A stretch of 64,000 nucleotides of DNA from Amblyomma americanum (Eukaryota; Arthropoda; Arachnida; Ixodida; Ixodidae): contig NC_135504.1 of assembly GCF_052857255.1 (NCBI RefSeq), positions 143,122,121 through 143,186,120 on the forward strand. Direction: 5' to 3'. Each line of letters opens with the position of its first letter. The stretch's first letter is position 1. Of this stretch, positions 33,867 through 47,320 are shown in pieces. The position numbers and the translations under genes were made by a program. Under the pieces are notes generated by a model. It worked only from the letters and a program-made list of their open reading frames with translations, was not told the DNA's origin and did not search any database.

Positions 33867-36800
33867 AAAAAGTTTACACCTTTCTCTCGTGTACTCTTCG
33901 ACGACTTGTAAAATCGATGCTCGTGAATCTTGCTAGTTTCGATCTAAAACGATGAATCCCGTTGTTTTGAGCCGGAATACAAGTTTTCGCGAGGTTCTGA
34001 GAGAAAAAGTTTACACCTTTCTCTCGTCTACTCTTCGACGACTTGTAAAATCGATGCTCGCGAATCTTGCTAGTTTCGATCTAAAACGATGTGTCCCGTT
34101 GTTTTGAGCCGAAATACAAGTTTTCGCGCAGTTCTGAGAGAAAAAGTTTACACCTTTCTCTCGTCTACTCTTCGACGACTCGTAAAATCGATGCTCATGA
34201 ATTTTGCTAGTTTCGATCTAGAACGATGTATCCCGTTGTTTTGAGCCGGAATACAAGTTTTCGCGCAGTTCTGAGAGAAAAAGTTTACACCTTTCTCTCG
34301 TCTAGTCTTCGGCGACTCGTAAAATCGATGCTCATGAATTTTGCTAGTTTCGATCTAAAACGATATATCCCGTTGTATTGAGCCGGAATACAAGTTTTCG
34401 CGCAGATCGGAGAGAAAAAGTTTACACCTTTCTCTCGTCTACTCCTCGACGACTTGTAAAATCGATGCTCGTGAATCATGCTAGTTTCGATCTAAACGAT
34501 GTATCCCGTTGTTTTGAGCCGGAATACAAGTTTTCGCGCAGTTCTGAGAGAAAAAGTTTACACATTTCTCTCGTCTACTCTTCGACGACTTGTTATATCG
34601 ATGCTCGTGAATCTTGCTAGTTTCGATCTAAAACGATGTAACCCGTTGTTTTGAGCCGGAATACAAGTTTTCGCGCAGTTCTGAGAGAAAAAGTTTACAC
34701 CTTTCTCTCGTCTACTCTCCGACAACTTGTAAAATCGATGCTCGTGAATCTTGCTAGTTTCCATCTAAAACGACGTATCCCGTTGTTTTTAGCCGGAATA
34801 CAAGTTTTCGCGAAGTTCTGAGAGAAAAATTTACACCTTTCTCTCGTCTACTCTTCGAAGACTTGTAAAATCGATGCTCGTGAATCTTGCGACTTTCGAC
34901 CTAAAACGATGTATCCCGTTGTATTGAGCCGGAATACAACTTTTCGCGCAGATCGGAGAGAAAAAGTTTACACCTTTCTCTCGTCTACTCCTCGACGACT
35001 TGTTATATCGATGCTCGTGAATCTTGCTAGTTTCAATCTAAAACGATGTAACCCGTTGTTTTGAGCCGGAATACAAGTTTTCGCGCAGTTCTGAGAGAAA
35101 AAGTTTACACCTTTCTCTTGTCTACTCTTCGACAACTTGTAAAATCGATGCTCGTGAATCTTGCTAGTTTCAATCTAAAACGACGTATCCCGTTGTTTTT
35201 AGCCGGAATACAAGTTTTCGCGAAGTTCTGAGAGAAAAATTTACACCTTTCTCTCGTCTACTCTTCGAAGACTTGTAAAATCGATGCTCGTGAATCTTGC
35301 TACTTTCGACCTAAAACGATGTATCCCGTTGTTTTGAGCCGGAATACAAGTTTTCGCGCAGTTCTGAGAGAAAAGTTTACACCTTTCTCTCGTCTACTCT
35401 TCGACGACTTGTAAAATCGATGCTCGCGAATCTTGCTAGTTTCAATCTAAAACGATGTATCCCGTTGTTTTGAGCCGGAATACAAGTTTTCGCGGAGTTC
35501 TGAGAGGAAAATTTGACACCTTTTTCTCGTCTACCCTTCGAAGACTTGTAAAATCGATGCTCGTGAATCCTGCTAGTTACGATCTAAAACGATGTATCCC
35601 GTTGTTTTCAGCCAGAATACAAGTTTTCGCGCAGTTCTGAGAGAAAAAGTTTACACCTTTCTCTCGTGTACTCTTCGACGACGTGTAAAATCGATGCTCG
35701 TGAATCTTGCTAGTTTCGATCTAAAACAATGTATCCCGTTGTTTTGAGCCAGAATACAAGTTTTCGCGCAGTTCTGAGAGAAAAAGTTTACACCTTTCTC
35801 TCGTCTACTCTTCGACGACTTGTAAAATCGATGCTCGTGAATCTTGCTAGTTTCGATCTAAAACAATGTATCCCGTTGTTTTGAGCCGGAATACAAGTTT
35901 TCGCGGAGTTCTGAGAGAGAAAGTTTACAACTTTCACTCGTCTACTCTTCGAGGACTTGTAAAATCGATGCTCGTGAATCTTGCCAGTTTCGATCTAAAA
36001 CGATGTATCCCGTCGTTTTGAGCCGGAATACAAGTTTTCGCGCAGTTCTGAGAGAAAAAGTTTACATCTTTCTCTCGTCTACTATTCGACGACTTGTAAA
36101 ATCGATGCTCGTGAATCTTGCCAGTTTCGACCTAAAACAATGTAACCTTTTGTTTTGAGCCGGAATACAAGTTCTCGCGCCGTTCTGAGAGAAAAAGTTC
36201 GCACCTTTCTCTCGTCTACTCTTCGAAGACTCGTAAAATCGATGCTCATGAATTTTGCTAGTTTTGATCTAAAACGATGTATCCCGTTGTTTTGAGCCGG
36301 AATACAAGTTTTCGCGCAGTTCTGAGAGAAAAAGTTTACACCTTTCTCTCGTCTAGTCTTCGGCGACTCGTAAAATCGATGCTCATGAATTTTGCTAGTT
36401 TCGATCTAAAACGATATATCCCGTTGTATTGAGCCGGAATACAAGTTTTCTCGCAGTTCTGAAAAAAAAAGTTTACACCTTTCTCTCGTGTTCTCTTCGA
36501 CGACTTGTGAAATCGATGCTCGTGAATCTTGCTAGATTCGATCTAAAACGATGTATCCCGTTGTTTTGAGCCGGAATACAAGTTTTCGCGCAGTTCTGAG
36601 AGAAAAAGTTTACACATTTCTCTCGTCTACTCTTCGACGACTTGTTATATCGATGCTCGTGAATCTTGCTAGTTTCGATCTAAAACGATGTAACCCGTTG
36701 TTTTGAGCCGGAATACAAGTTTTCGCGCAGTTCTGAGAGAAAAAGTTTACACCTTTCTCTCGTCTACTCTTCGACAACTTGTAAAATCGATGCTCGTGAA

Positions 36801-39473
36801 TCTTGCTAGTTTCAATCTAAAACGACGTATCCCGTTGTTTTTAGCCGGAATACAAGTTTTCGCGAAGTTCTGAGAGAAAAATTTACACCTTTCTCTCGTC
36901 TACTCTTCGAAGACTTGTAAAATCGATGCTCGTGAACCTTGCTACTTTCGACCTAAAACAATGTATCCCGTTGTTTTGAGCCGGAATACAAGTTTTCGCG
37001 CAGTTCTGAGAGAAAAAGTTTACACCTTTCTCTCGTGTACTCTTCGACGACTTGTAATATCGATGCTCGTGGATCTTGCTAGTTTCAATCTAAAACGATG
37101 TATCCCGTTGTTTTGAGCCGGAATACAAGTTTTCGCGCAGTTCTGAGATAAAAAGTTTACACCTTTCTCTCGTCTAGTCTTCGACGACTTGTAAAATCGA
37201 TGCTCGTGAACCTTGCTGGTTTTGATCTAAAACGATGTATCCCGTTGTTTTGAGCCAGAAAACAAGTTTTCGCGCAGTTCTGAGAGAAAAGTTTACACCT
37301 TTCTCTCGTCTACTCTTCGACGACTTGTAAAATCGATGCTCGCGAATCTTGCTAGTTTCAATCTAAAACGATGTATCCCGTTGTTTTGAGCCGGAATACA
37401 AGTTTTCGCGGAGTTCTGAGAGGAAGATTTGACACCTTTCTCTCGTCTACCCTTCGAAGACTTGTAAAATCGATGCTCGTGAATCTTACTAGTTACGATC
37501 TAAAACGATGTATCCCGTTGTTTTCAGCCAGGATACAAGTTTTCGCGCAGTTCTGAGAGGAAAAGTTTACACCTTTCTCTCGTGTACTCTTCGACGACGT
37601 GTAAAATCGATGCTCGTGAATCTTGCTAGTTTCGATCTAAAACAATGTATCCCGTTGTTTTGAGCCGGAATACAAGTTTTCGCGGAGTTCTGAGAGAGAA
37701 AGTTTACAACTTTCTCTCGTCTACTCTTCGAGGACTTGTAAAATCGATGCTCGTGAATCTTGCCAGTTTCAATCTAAAACGATGTATCCCGTCGTTTTGA
37801 GCCGGAATACAAGTTTTCGCGCAGTTCTGAGAGAAAAAGTTTACATCTTTCTCTCGTCTACTATTCGACGACTTGTAAAATCGATGCTCGTGAATCTTGC
37901 CAGTTTCGACCTAAAACAATGTACCCTTTTGTTTTGAGCCGGAATACAAGTTTTCGCGCCGTTCTGAGAGAAAAAGTTCGCACCTTTCTCTCGTCTACTC
38001 TTCGAAGACTCGTAAAATCGATTCTCATGAATTTTGCTAGTTTCGATCTAAAACGATGTATCCCGTTGTTTTGAGCCGGAATACAAGTTTTCGCGCAGTT
38101 CTGAGAGAAAAAGTTTACACCTTTCTCTCGTCTAGTCTTCGGCGACTCGTAAAATCGATGCTCATGAATTTTGCTAGTTTCGATCTAAAACGATATATCC
38201 CGTTGTATTGAGCCGGAATACAAGTTTTCGCGCAGATCAGAGAGAAAAAGTTTACACCTTTCTCTCGTCTACTCCTCGACGACTTGTAAAATCGATGCTC
38301 GTGAATCATGCTAGTTTCAATCTAAACGATGTATCCCGTTGTTTTGAGCCGGAATACAAGTTTTCGCGCAGTTCTGAAAAAAAAAGTTTACACCTTTCTC
38401 TCGTGTTCTCTTCGACGACTTGTGAAATCGATGCTCGTGAATCTTGCTAGATTCGATCTAAAACGATGTATCCCGTTGTTTTGAGCCGGAATACAAGTTT
38501 TCGCGCAGTTCTGAGAGAAAAAGTTTACACATTTCTCTCGTCTACTCTTCGACGACTTGTTATATCGATGCTCGTGAATCTTGCTAGTTTTGATCTAAAA
38601 CGATGTAACCCGTTGTTTTGAGCCGGAATACAAGTTTTCGCGCAGTTCTGAGAGAAAAAGTTTACACCTTTCTCTCGTCTACTCTTCAACAACTTGTAAA
38701 ATCGATGCTCGTGAATCTTGCTAGTTTCAATCTAAAACGACGTATCCCGTTGTTTTTAGCCGGAATACAAGTTTTCGCGAAGTTCTGAGAGAAAATTTAC
38801 ACCTTTCTCTCGTGTACTCTTCGAAGACTTGTAAAATCGATGCTCGTGAATCTTGCTACTTTCGACCTAAAACGATGTATCCCGTTGTTTTGAGCCAGAA
38901 AACAAGTTTTCACGCAGTTCTGAGAGAAAAAGTTTACACCTTTCTCTCGTCTACTCTTCGACGACTCGTAAAATCGATGCTCATGAATTTTGCTAGTTTC
39001 GATCTAAAACGATGTATCCCGTTGTTTTGATCCGGAATACAAGTTTTCGCGCAGTTCTGAGAGAAAACGTTTACACCTTTCTCTCGTCTAGTCTTCGGGG
39101 ACTCGTAAAATCGATGCTCATGAATTTTGCTAGTTTCGATCTAAAACGATATATCCCGTTGTACTGAGCCGGAATACAAGTTTTCGCGCAGATCGGAGAG
39201 AAAAAGTTTACACCTTTCTCTCGTCTACTCCTTGACGACTTGTAAAATCGATGCTCGTGAATCATGCTAGTTTCGATCTAAACGATGTATCCCGTTGTTT
39301 TGAGCCGGAATACAAGTTTTCGCGCAGTTCTGAAAAAAAAGTTTACACCTTTCTCTCGTGTTCTCTTCGACGACTTGTGAAATCGATGCTCGTGAATCTT
39401 GCTAGATTCGATCTAAAACGATGTATCCCGTTGTTTTGAGCCGGAAATTCAAGTTTTCGCGCAGTTCTGAGAG
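33867..39473. repeat. 5607-bp tandem duplication, second unit (41 monomers)
   Basis: This segment repeats 28.26-33.87 kb with an offset of 5607 bp that stays constant along its whole length, with no internal indel. Examples are aatgtacccttttg at 32311 and 37918, the gagaggaaaatttg subtype near 29.90 and 35.51 kb, and the marker trio near 32.5 and 38.1 kb. I saw no substitutions between the two units where I compared them, so it is very recent. The junction lies between aaattcaag (33838-33846) and gtgtactc (about 33889). Confidence 0.88.
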
Positions 39474-40692
39474 AAAAAGTTTACACCTTTCTCTCGTCTA
39501 CTCTTCGACGACTTGTAAAATCGATGCTCGTGAATCTTGCTAGTTTCGATCTAAAACTATGTAACCCGTTGTTTTGAGCCGGAATACAAGTTTTCGCGCA
39601 GTTCTGAGAGAAAAAGTTTACACCTTTCTCTCGTCTACTCTTCGACGACTTGTAAAATCGATGCTCGTGAACCTTGCTGGTTTTGATCTAAAACGATGTA
39701 TCCCGTTGTTTTGAGCCAGAAAACAAGTTTTCGCGCAGTTCTGAGAGAAAAGTTTACACCTTTCTCTCGTCTACTCTTCGACGACTTGTAAAATCGATGC
39801 TCGCGAATCTTGCTAGTTTCAATCTAAAACGATCTATCCCGTTGTTTTGAGCCGGAATACAAGTTTTCGCGGAGTTCTGAGAGGAAGATTTGACACCTTT
39901 CTCTCGTCTACCCTTCGAAGACTTGTAAAATCGATGCTCGTGAATCTTACTAGTTACGATCTAAAACGATGTATCCCGTTGTTTTCAGCCAGGATACAAG
40001 TTTTCGCGCAGTTCTGAGAGAAAAAGTTTACACCTTTCTCTCGTGTACTCTTCGACGACGTGTAAAATCGATGCTCGTGAATCTTGCTAGTTTCGATCTA
40101 AAACAATGTATCCCGTTGTTTTGAGCCGGAATACAAGTTTTCGCGGAGTTCTGAGAGAGAAAGTTTACAACTTTCTCTCGTCTACTCTTCGAGGACTTGT
40201 AAAATCGATGCTCGTGAATCTTGCCAGTTTCGATCTAAAACGATGTATCCCGTCGTTTTGAGCCGGAATACAAGTTTTCGCGCAGTTCTGAGAGAAAAAG
40301 TTTACATCTTTCTCTCGTCTACTATTCGACGACTTGTAAAATCGATGCTCGTGAATCTTGCCAGTTTCGACCTAAAACAATGTAACCTTTTGTTTTGAGC
40401 CGGAATACAAGTTTTCGCGCCGTTCTGAGAGAAAAAGTTCGCACCTTTCTCTCGTCTACTCTTCGAAGACTCGTAAAATCGATTCTCATGAATTTTGCTA
40501 GTTTCGATCTAAAACGATGTATCCCGTTGTTTTGAGCCGGAATACAAGTTTTCGCGCAGTTCTGAGAGAAAAAGTTTACACCTTTCTCTCGTCTAGTCTT
40601 CGGCGACTCGTAAAATCGATGCTCATGAATTTTGCTAGTTTCGATCTAAAACGATATATCCCGTTGTATTGAGCCGGAATACAAGTTTTCGC
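39474..40692. repeat. 9.84-kb block, copy 2 (continuation)
   Basis: After the second 5607-bp unit the sequence resumes as in 23.99-25.24 kb of copy 1: gtctactc, aaactatgtaac, gaaccttgctgg and so on. This shows that the 5607-bp segment was inserted by duplication into an existing copy. It carries gatctatcccg near 39831. It ends at a chimeric monomer at about 40.69 kb. Confidence 0.83.
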
Positions 40693-43600
40693 GCAGATCG
40701 GAGAGGAAAATTTGACACCTTTTTCTCGTCTACCCTTCGAAGACTTGTAAAATCGATGCTCGTGAATCCTGCTAGTTACGATCTAAAACGATGTATCCCG
40801 TTGTTTTCAGCCAGAATACAAGTTTTCGCGCAGTTCTGAGAGAAAACGTTTACACCTTTCTCTCGTGTACTCTTCGACGACGTGTAAAATCGATGCTCGT
40901 GAATCTTGCTAGTTTCGATCTAAAACAATGTATCCCGTTGTTTTGAGCCAGAATACAAGTTTTCGCGCAGTTCTGAGAGAAAAAGTTTACACCTTTCTCT
41001 CGTCTACTCTTCGACGACTTGTAAAATCGATGCTCGTGAATCTTGCTAGTTTCGATCTAAAACAATGTATCCCGTTGTTTTGAGCCGGAATACAAGTTTT
41101 CGCGGAGTTCTGAGAGAGAAAGTTTACAACTTTCACTCGTCTACTCTTCGAGGACTTGTAAAATCGATGCTCGTGAATCTTGCCAGTTTCGATCTAAAAC
41201 GATGTATCCCGTCGTTTTGAGCCGGAATACAAGTTTTCGCGCAGTTCTGAGAGAAAAAGTTTACATCTTTCTCTCGTCTACTATTCGACGACTTGTAAAA
41301 TCGATGCTCGTGAATCTTGCCAGTTTCGACCTAAAACAATGTAACCTTTTGTTTTGAGCCGGAATACAAGTTCTCGCGCCGTTCTGAGAGAAAAAGTTCG
41401 CACCTTTCTCTCGTCTACTCTTCGAAGACTCGTAAAATCGATGCTCATGAATTTTGCTAGTTTTGATCTAAAACGATGTATCCCGTTGTTTTGAGCCGGA
41501 ATACAAGTTTTCGCGCAGTTCTGAGAGAAAAAGTTTACACCTTTCTCTCGTCTAGTCTTCGGCGACTCGTAAAAGCGATGCTCATGAATTTTGCTAGTTT
41601 CGATCTAAAACGATATATCCCGTTGTATTGAGCCGGAATACAAGTTTTCTCGCAGTTCTGAAAAAAAAAGTTTACACCTTTCTCTCGTGTTCTCTTCGAC
41701 GACTTGTGAAATCGATGCTCGTGAATCTTGCTAGATTCGATCTAAAACGATGTATCCCGTTGTTTTGAGCCGGAATACAAGTTTTCGCGCAGTTCTGAGA
41801 GAAAAAGTTTACACATTTCTCTCGTCTACTCTTCGACGACTTGTTATATCGATGCTCGTGAATCTTGCTAGTTTCGATCTAAAACGATGTAACCCGTTGT
41901 TTTGAGCCGGAATACAAGTTTTCGCGCAGTTCTGAGAGAAAAAGTTTACACCTTTCTCTCGTCTACTCTTCGACAACTTGTAAAATCGATGCTCGTGAAT
42001 CTTGCTAGTTTCAATCTAAAACGACGTATCCCGTTGTTTTTAGCCGGAATACAAGTTTTCGCGAAGTTCTGAGAGAAAAATTTACACCTTTCTCTCGTCT
42101 ACTCTTCGAAGACTTGTAAAATCGATGCTCGTGAACCTTGCTACTTTCGACCTAAAACAATGTATCCCGTTGTTTTGAGCCGGAATACAAGTTTTCGCGC
42201 AGTTCTGAGAGAAAAAGTTTACACCTTTCTCTCGTGTACTCTTCGACGACTTGTAATATCGATGCTCGTGGATCTTGCTAGTTTCAATCTAAAACGATGT
42301 ATCCCGTTGTTTTGAGCCGGAATACAAGTTTTCGCGCAGTTCTGAGATAAAAAGTTTACACCTTTCTCTCGTCTAGTCTTCGACGACTTGTAAAATCGAT
42401 GCTCGTGAACCTTGCTGGTTTTGATCTAAAACGATGTATCCCGTTGTTTTGAGCCAGAAAACAAGTTTTCGCGCAGTTCTGAGAGAAAAGTTTACACCTT
42501 TCTCTCGTCTACTCTTCGACGACTTGTAAAATCGATGCTCGCGAATCTTGCTAGTTTCAATCTAAAACGATGTATCCCGTTGTTTTGAGCCGGAATACAA
42601 GTTTTCGCGGAGTTCTGAGAGGAAGATTTGACACCTTTCTCTCGTCTACCCTTCGAAGACTTGTAAAATCGATGCTCGTGAATCTTACTAGTTACGATTT
42701 AAAACGATGTATCCCGTTGTTTTCAGCCAGGATACAAGTTTTCGCGCAGTTCTGAGAGGAAAAGTTTACACCTTTCTCTCGTGTACTCTTCGACGACGTG
42801 TAAAATCGATGCTCGTGAATCTTGCTAGTTTCGATCTAAAACAATGTATCCCGTTGTTTTGAGCCGGAATACAAGTTTTCGCGGAGTTCTGAGAGAGAAA
42901 GTTTACAACTTTCTCTCGTCTACTCTTCGAGGACTTGTAAAATCGATGCTCGTGAATCTTGCCAGTTTCAATCTAAAACGATGTATCCCGTCGTTTTGAG
43001 CCGGAATACAAGTTTTCGCGCAGTTCTGAGAGAAAAAGTTTACATCTTTCTCTCGTCTACTATTCGACGACTTGTAAAATCGATGCTCGTGAATCTTGCC
43101 AGTTTCGACCTAAAACAATGTACCCTTTTGTTTTGAGCCGGAATACAAGTTTTCGCGCCGTTCTGAGAGAAAAAGTTCGCACCTTTCTCTCGTCTACTCT
43201 TCGAAGACTCGTAAAATCGATTCTCATGAATTTTGCTAGTTTCGATCTAAAACGATGTATCCCGTTGTTTTGAGCCGGAATACAATTTCGCGCAGTTCTG
43301 AGAGAAAAAGTTTACACCTTTCTCTCGTCTAGTCTTCGGCGACTCGTAAAATCGATGCTCATGAATTTTGCTAGTTTCGATCTAAAACGATATATCCCGT
43401 TGTATTGAGCCGGAATACAAGTTTTCGCGCAGATCAGAGAGAAAAAGTTTACACCTTTCTCTCGTCTACTCCTCGACGACTTGTAAAATCGATGCTCGTG
43501 AATCATGCTAGTTTCAATCTAAACGATGTATCCCGTTGTTTTGAGCCGGAATACAAGTTTTCGCGCAGTTCTGAAAAAAAAAGTTTACACCTTTCTCTCG

Positions 43601-45890
43601 TGTTCTCTTCGACGACTTGTGAAATCGATGCTCGTGAATCTTGCTAGATTCGATCTAAAACGATGTATCCCGTTGTTTTGAGCCGGAATACAAGTTTTCG
43701 CGCAGTTCTGAGAGAAAAAGTTTACACATTTCTCTCGTCTACTCTTCGACGACTTGTTATATCGATGCTCGTGAATCTTGCTAGTTTTGATCTAAAACGA
43801 TGTAACCCGTTGTTTTGAGCCGGAATACAAGTTTTCGCGCAGTTCTGAGAGAAAAAGTTTACACCTTTCTCTCGTCTACTCTTCAACAACTTGTAAAATC
43901 GATGCTCGTGAATCTTGCTAGTTTCAATCTAAAACGACGTATCCCGTTGTTTTTAGCCGGAATACAAGTTTTCGCGAAGTTCTGAGAGAAAATTTACACC
44001 TTTCTCTCGTGTACTCTTCGAAGACTTGTAAAATCGATGCTCGTGAATCTTGCTACTTTGTACCTAAAACGATGTATCCCGTTGTTTTGAGCCAGAAAAC
44101 AAGTTTTCACGCAGTTCTGAGAGAAAAAGTTTACACCTTTCTCTCGTCTACTCTTCGACGACTCGTAAAATCGATGCTCATGAATTTTGCTAGTTTCGAT
44201 CTAAAACGATGTATCCCGTTGTTTTGATCCGGAATACAAGTTTTCGCGCAGTTCTGAGAGAAAACGTTTACACCTTTCTCTCGTCTAGTCTTCGGGGACT
44301 CGTAAAATCGATGCTCATGAATTTTGCTAGTTTCGATCTAAAACGATATATCCCGTTGTACTGAGCCGGAATACAAGTTTTCGCGCAGATCGGAGAGAAA
44401 AAGTTTACACCTTTCTCTCGTCTACTCCTTGACGACTTATAAAATCGATGCTCGTGAATCATGCTAGTTTCGATCTAAACGATGTATCCCGTTGTTTTGA
44501 GCCGGAATACAAGTTTTCGCGCAGTTCTGAAAAAAAAGTTTACACCTTTCTCTCGTGTTCTCTTCGACGACTTGTGAAATCGATGCTCGTGAATCTTGCT
44601 AGATTCGATCTAAAACGATGTATCCCGTTGTTTTGAGCCGGAAATTCAAGTTTTCGCGCAGTTCTGAGAGAAAAAGTTTACACCTTTCTCTCGTCTACTC
44701 TTCGACGACTTGTAAAATCGATGCTCGTGAATCTTGCTAGTTTCGATCTAAAACTATGTAACCCGTTGTTTTGAGCCGGAATACAAGTTTTCGCGCAGTT
44801 CTGAGAGAAAAAGTTTACACCTTTCTCTCGTCTACTCTTCGACGACTTGTAAAATCGATGCTCGTGAACCTTGCTGGTTTTGATCTAAAACGATGTATCC
44901 CGTTGTTTTGAGCCAGAAAACAAGTTTTCGCGCAGTTCTGAGAGAAAAGTTTACACCTTTCTCTCGTCTACTCTTCGACGACTTGTAAAATCGATGCTCG
45001 CGAATCTTGCTAGTTTCAATCTAAAACGATCTATCCCGTTGTTTTGAGCCGGAATACAAGTTTTCGCGGAGTTCTGAGAGGAAGATTTGACACCTTTCTG
45101 TCGTCTACCCTTCGAAGACTTGTAAAATCGATGCTCGTGAATCTTACTAGTTACGATCTAAAACGATGTATCCCGTTGTTTTCAGCCAGGATACAAGTTT
45201 TCGCGCAGTTCTGAGAGAAAAAGTTTACACCTTTCTCTCGTGTACTCTTCGACGACGTGTAAAATCGATGCTCGTGAATCTTGCTAGTTTCGATCTAAAA
45301 CAATGTATCCCGTTGTTTTGAGCCGGAATACAAGTTTTCGCGGAGTTCTGAGAGAGAAAGTTTACAACTTTCTCTCGTCTACTCTTCGAGGACTTGTAAA
45401 ATCGATGCTCGTGAATCTTGCCAGTTTCGATCTAAAACGATGTATCCCGTCGTTTTGAGCCGGAATACAAGTTTTCGCGCAGTTCTGAGAGAAAAAGTTT
45501 ACATCTTTCTCTCGTCTACTATTCGACGACTTGTAAAATCGATGCTCGTGAATCTTGCCAGTTTCGACCTAAAACAATGTAACCTTTTGTTTTGAGCCGG
45601 AATACAAGTTTTCGCGCCGTTCTGAGAGAAAAAGTTCGCACCTTTCTCTCGTCTACTCTTCGAAGACTCGTAAAATCGATTCTCATGAATTTTGCTAGTT
45701 TCGATCTAAAACGATGTATCCCGTTGTTTTGAGCCGGAATACAAGTTTTCGCGCAGTTCTGAGAGAAAAAGTTTACACCTTTCTCTCGTCTAGTCTTCGG
45801 CGACTCGTAAAATCGATGCTCATGAATTTTGCTAGTTTCGATCTAAAACGATATATCCCGTTGTATTGAGCCGGAATACAAGTTTTCGCG
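40693..45890. repeat. 5.2-kb tandem duplication, second unit (38 monomers)
   Basis: This segment repeats 35.49-40.69 kb with an offset of 5199 bp, falling to 5197 bp after a 2-bp deletion (aatacaatttcgcg near 43.28 kb). The junction is a chimeric monomer in which cgcagatcggagag, from the marker trio, passes into gaggaaaatttgacacc. Shared markers are aatgtacccttttg (37918 and 43117) and gatctatcccg (39831 and 45028). Private changes in this unit include aaaagcgatgc near 41.57 kb, gttacgatttaaaacg near 42.69 kb, ctactttgtacc near 44.05 kb, gacttataaaatcg near 44.44 kb and ttctgtcgtc near 45.10 kb. Confidence 0.87.
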
Positions 45891-47320
45891 CAGATCGGAG
45901 AGAAAAAGTTTACACCTTTCTCTCGTCTACTCCTCGACGACTTGTAAAATCGATGCTCGTGAATCATGCTAGTTTCGATCTAAACGATGTATCCCGTTGT
46001 TTTGAGCCGGAATACAAGTTTTCGCGCAGTTCTGAAAAAAAAAGTTTACACCTTTCTCTCGTGTTCTCTTCGACGACTTGTGAAATCGATGCTCGTGAAT
46101 CTTGCTAGATTCGATCTAAAACGATGTATCCCGTTGTTTTGAGCCGGAATACAAGTTTTCGCGCAGTTCTGAGAGAAAAAGTTTACACATTTCTCTCGTC
46201 TACTCTTCGACGACTTGTTATATCGATGCTCGTGAATCTTGCTAGTTTCGATCTAAAACGATGTAACCCGTTGTTTTGAGCCGGAATACAAGTTTTCGCG
46301 CAGTTTTGAGAGAAAAAGTTTACACCTTTCTCTCGTCTACTCTTCAACAACTTGTAAAATCGATGCTCGTGAATCTTGCTAGTTTCAATCTAAAACGACG
46401 TATCCCGTTGTTTTTAGCCGGAATACAAGTTTTCGCGAAGTTCTGAGAGAAAATTTACACCTTTCTCTCGTGTACTCTTCGAAGACTTGTAAAATCGATG
46501 CTCGTGAATCTTGCTACTTTCGACCTAAAACGATGTATCCCGTTGTTTTGAGCCAGAAAACAAGTTTTCGCGCAGTTCTGAGAGAAAAAGTTTACACCTT
46601 TCTCTCGTCTACTCTTCGACGACTCGTAAAATCGATGCTCATGAATTTTGCTAGTTTCGATCTAAAACGATGTATCCCGTTGTTTTGATCCGGAATACAA
46701 GTTTTCGCGCAGTTCTGAGAGAAAACGTTTACACCTTTCTCTCGTCTAGTCTTCGGGGACTCGTAAAATCGATGCTCATGAATTTTGCTAGTTTCGATCT
46801 AAAACGATATATCCCGTTGTACTGAGCCGGAATACAAGTTTTCGCGCAGATCGGAGAGAAAAAGTTTACACCTTTCTCTCGTCTACTCCTTGACGACTTG
46901 TAAAATCGATGCTCGTGAATCATGCTAGTTTCGATCTAAACGATGTATCCCGTTGTTTTGAGCCGGAATACAAGTTTTCGCGCAGTTCTGAAAAAAAGTT
47001 TACACCTTTCTCTCGTGTTCTCTTCGACGACTTGTGAAATCGATGCTCGTGAATCTTGCTAGATTCGATCTAAACGATGTATCCCGTTGTTTTGAGCCGG
47101 AATACAAGTTTTCGCGCAGTTCTGAGAGAAAAAGTTTACACCTTTCTCTCGTCTACTCTTCGACGACTTGTAAAATCGATGCTCGTGAATCTTGCTAGTT
47201 TCGATCTAAAACTATGTAACCCGTTGTTTTGAGCCGGAATACAAGTTTTCGCGCAGTTCTGAGAGAAAAAGTTTACACCTTTCTCTCGTCTACTCTTCGA
47301 CGACTTGTAAAATCGATGCT
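45891..47320. repeat. 9.84-kb block, copy 2 (right end)
   Basis: The sequence resumes as in 25.24-26.67 kb of copy 1 (offset 20,649 bp). Small private changes are present: cagttttgag near 46.31 kb, a seven-base A-run near 46.99 kb and ctaaacgatg near 47.07 kb. Similarity to copy 1 ends near 47.32 kb, where copy 1 continues with gaaccttgctgg and this copy with gcgaatc and gacgtatcccg. Confidence 0.82.
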
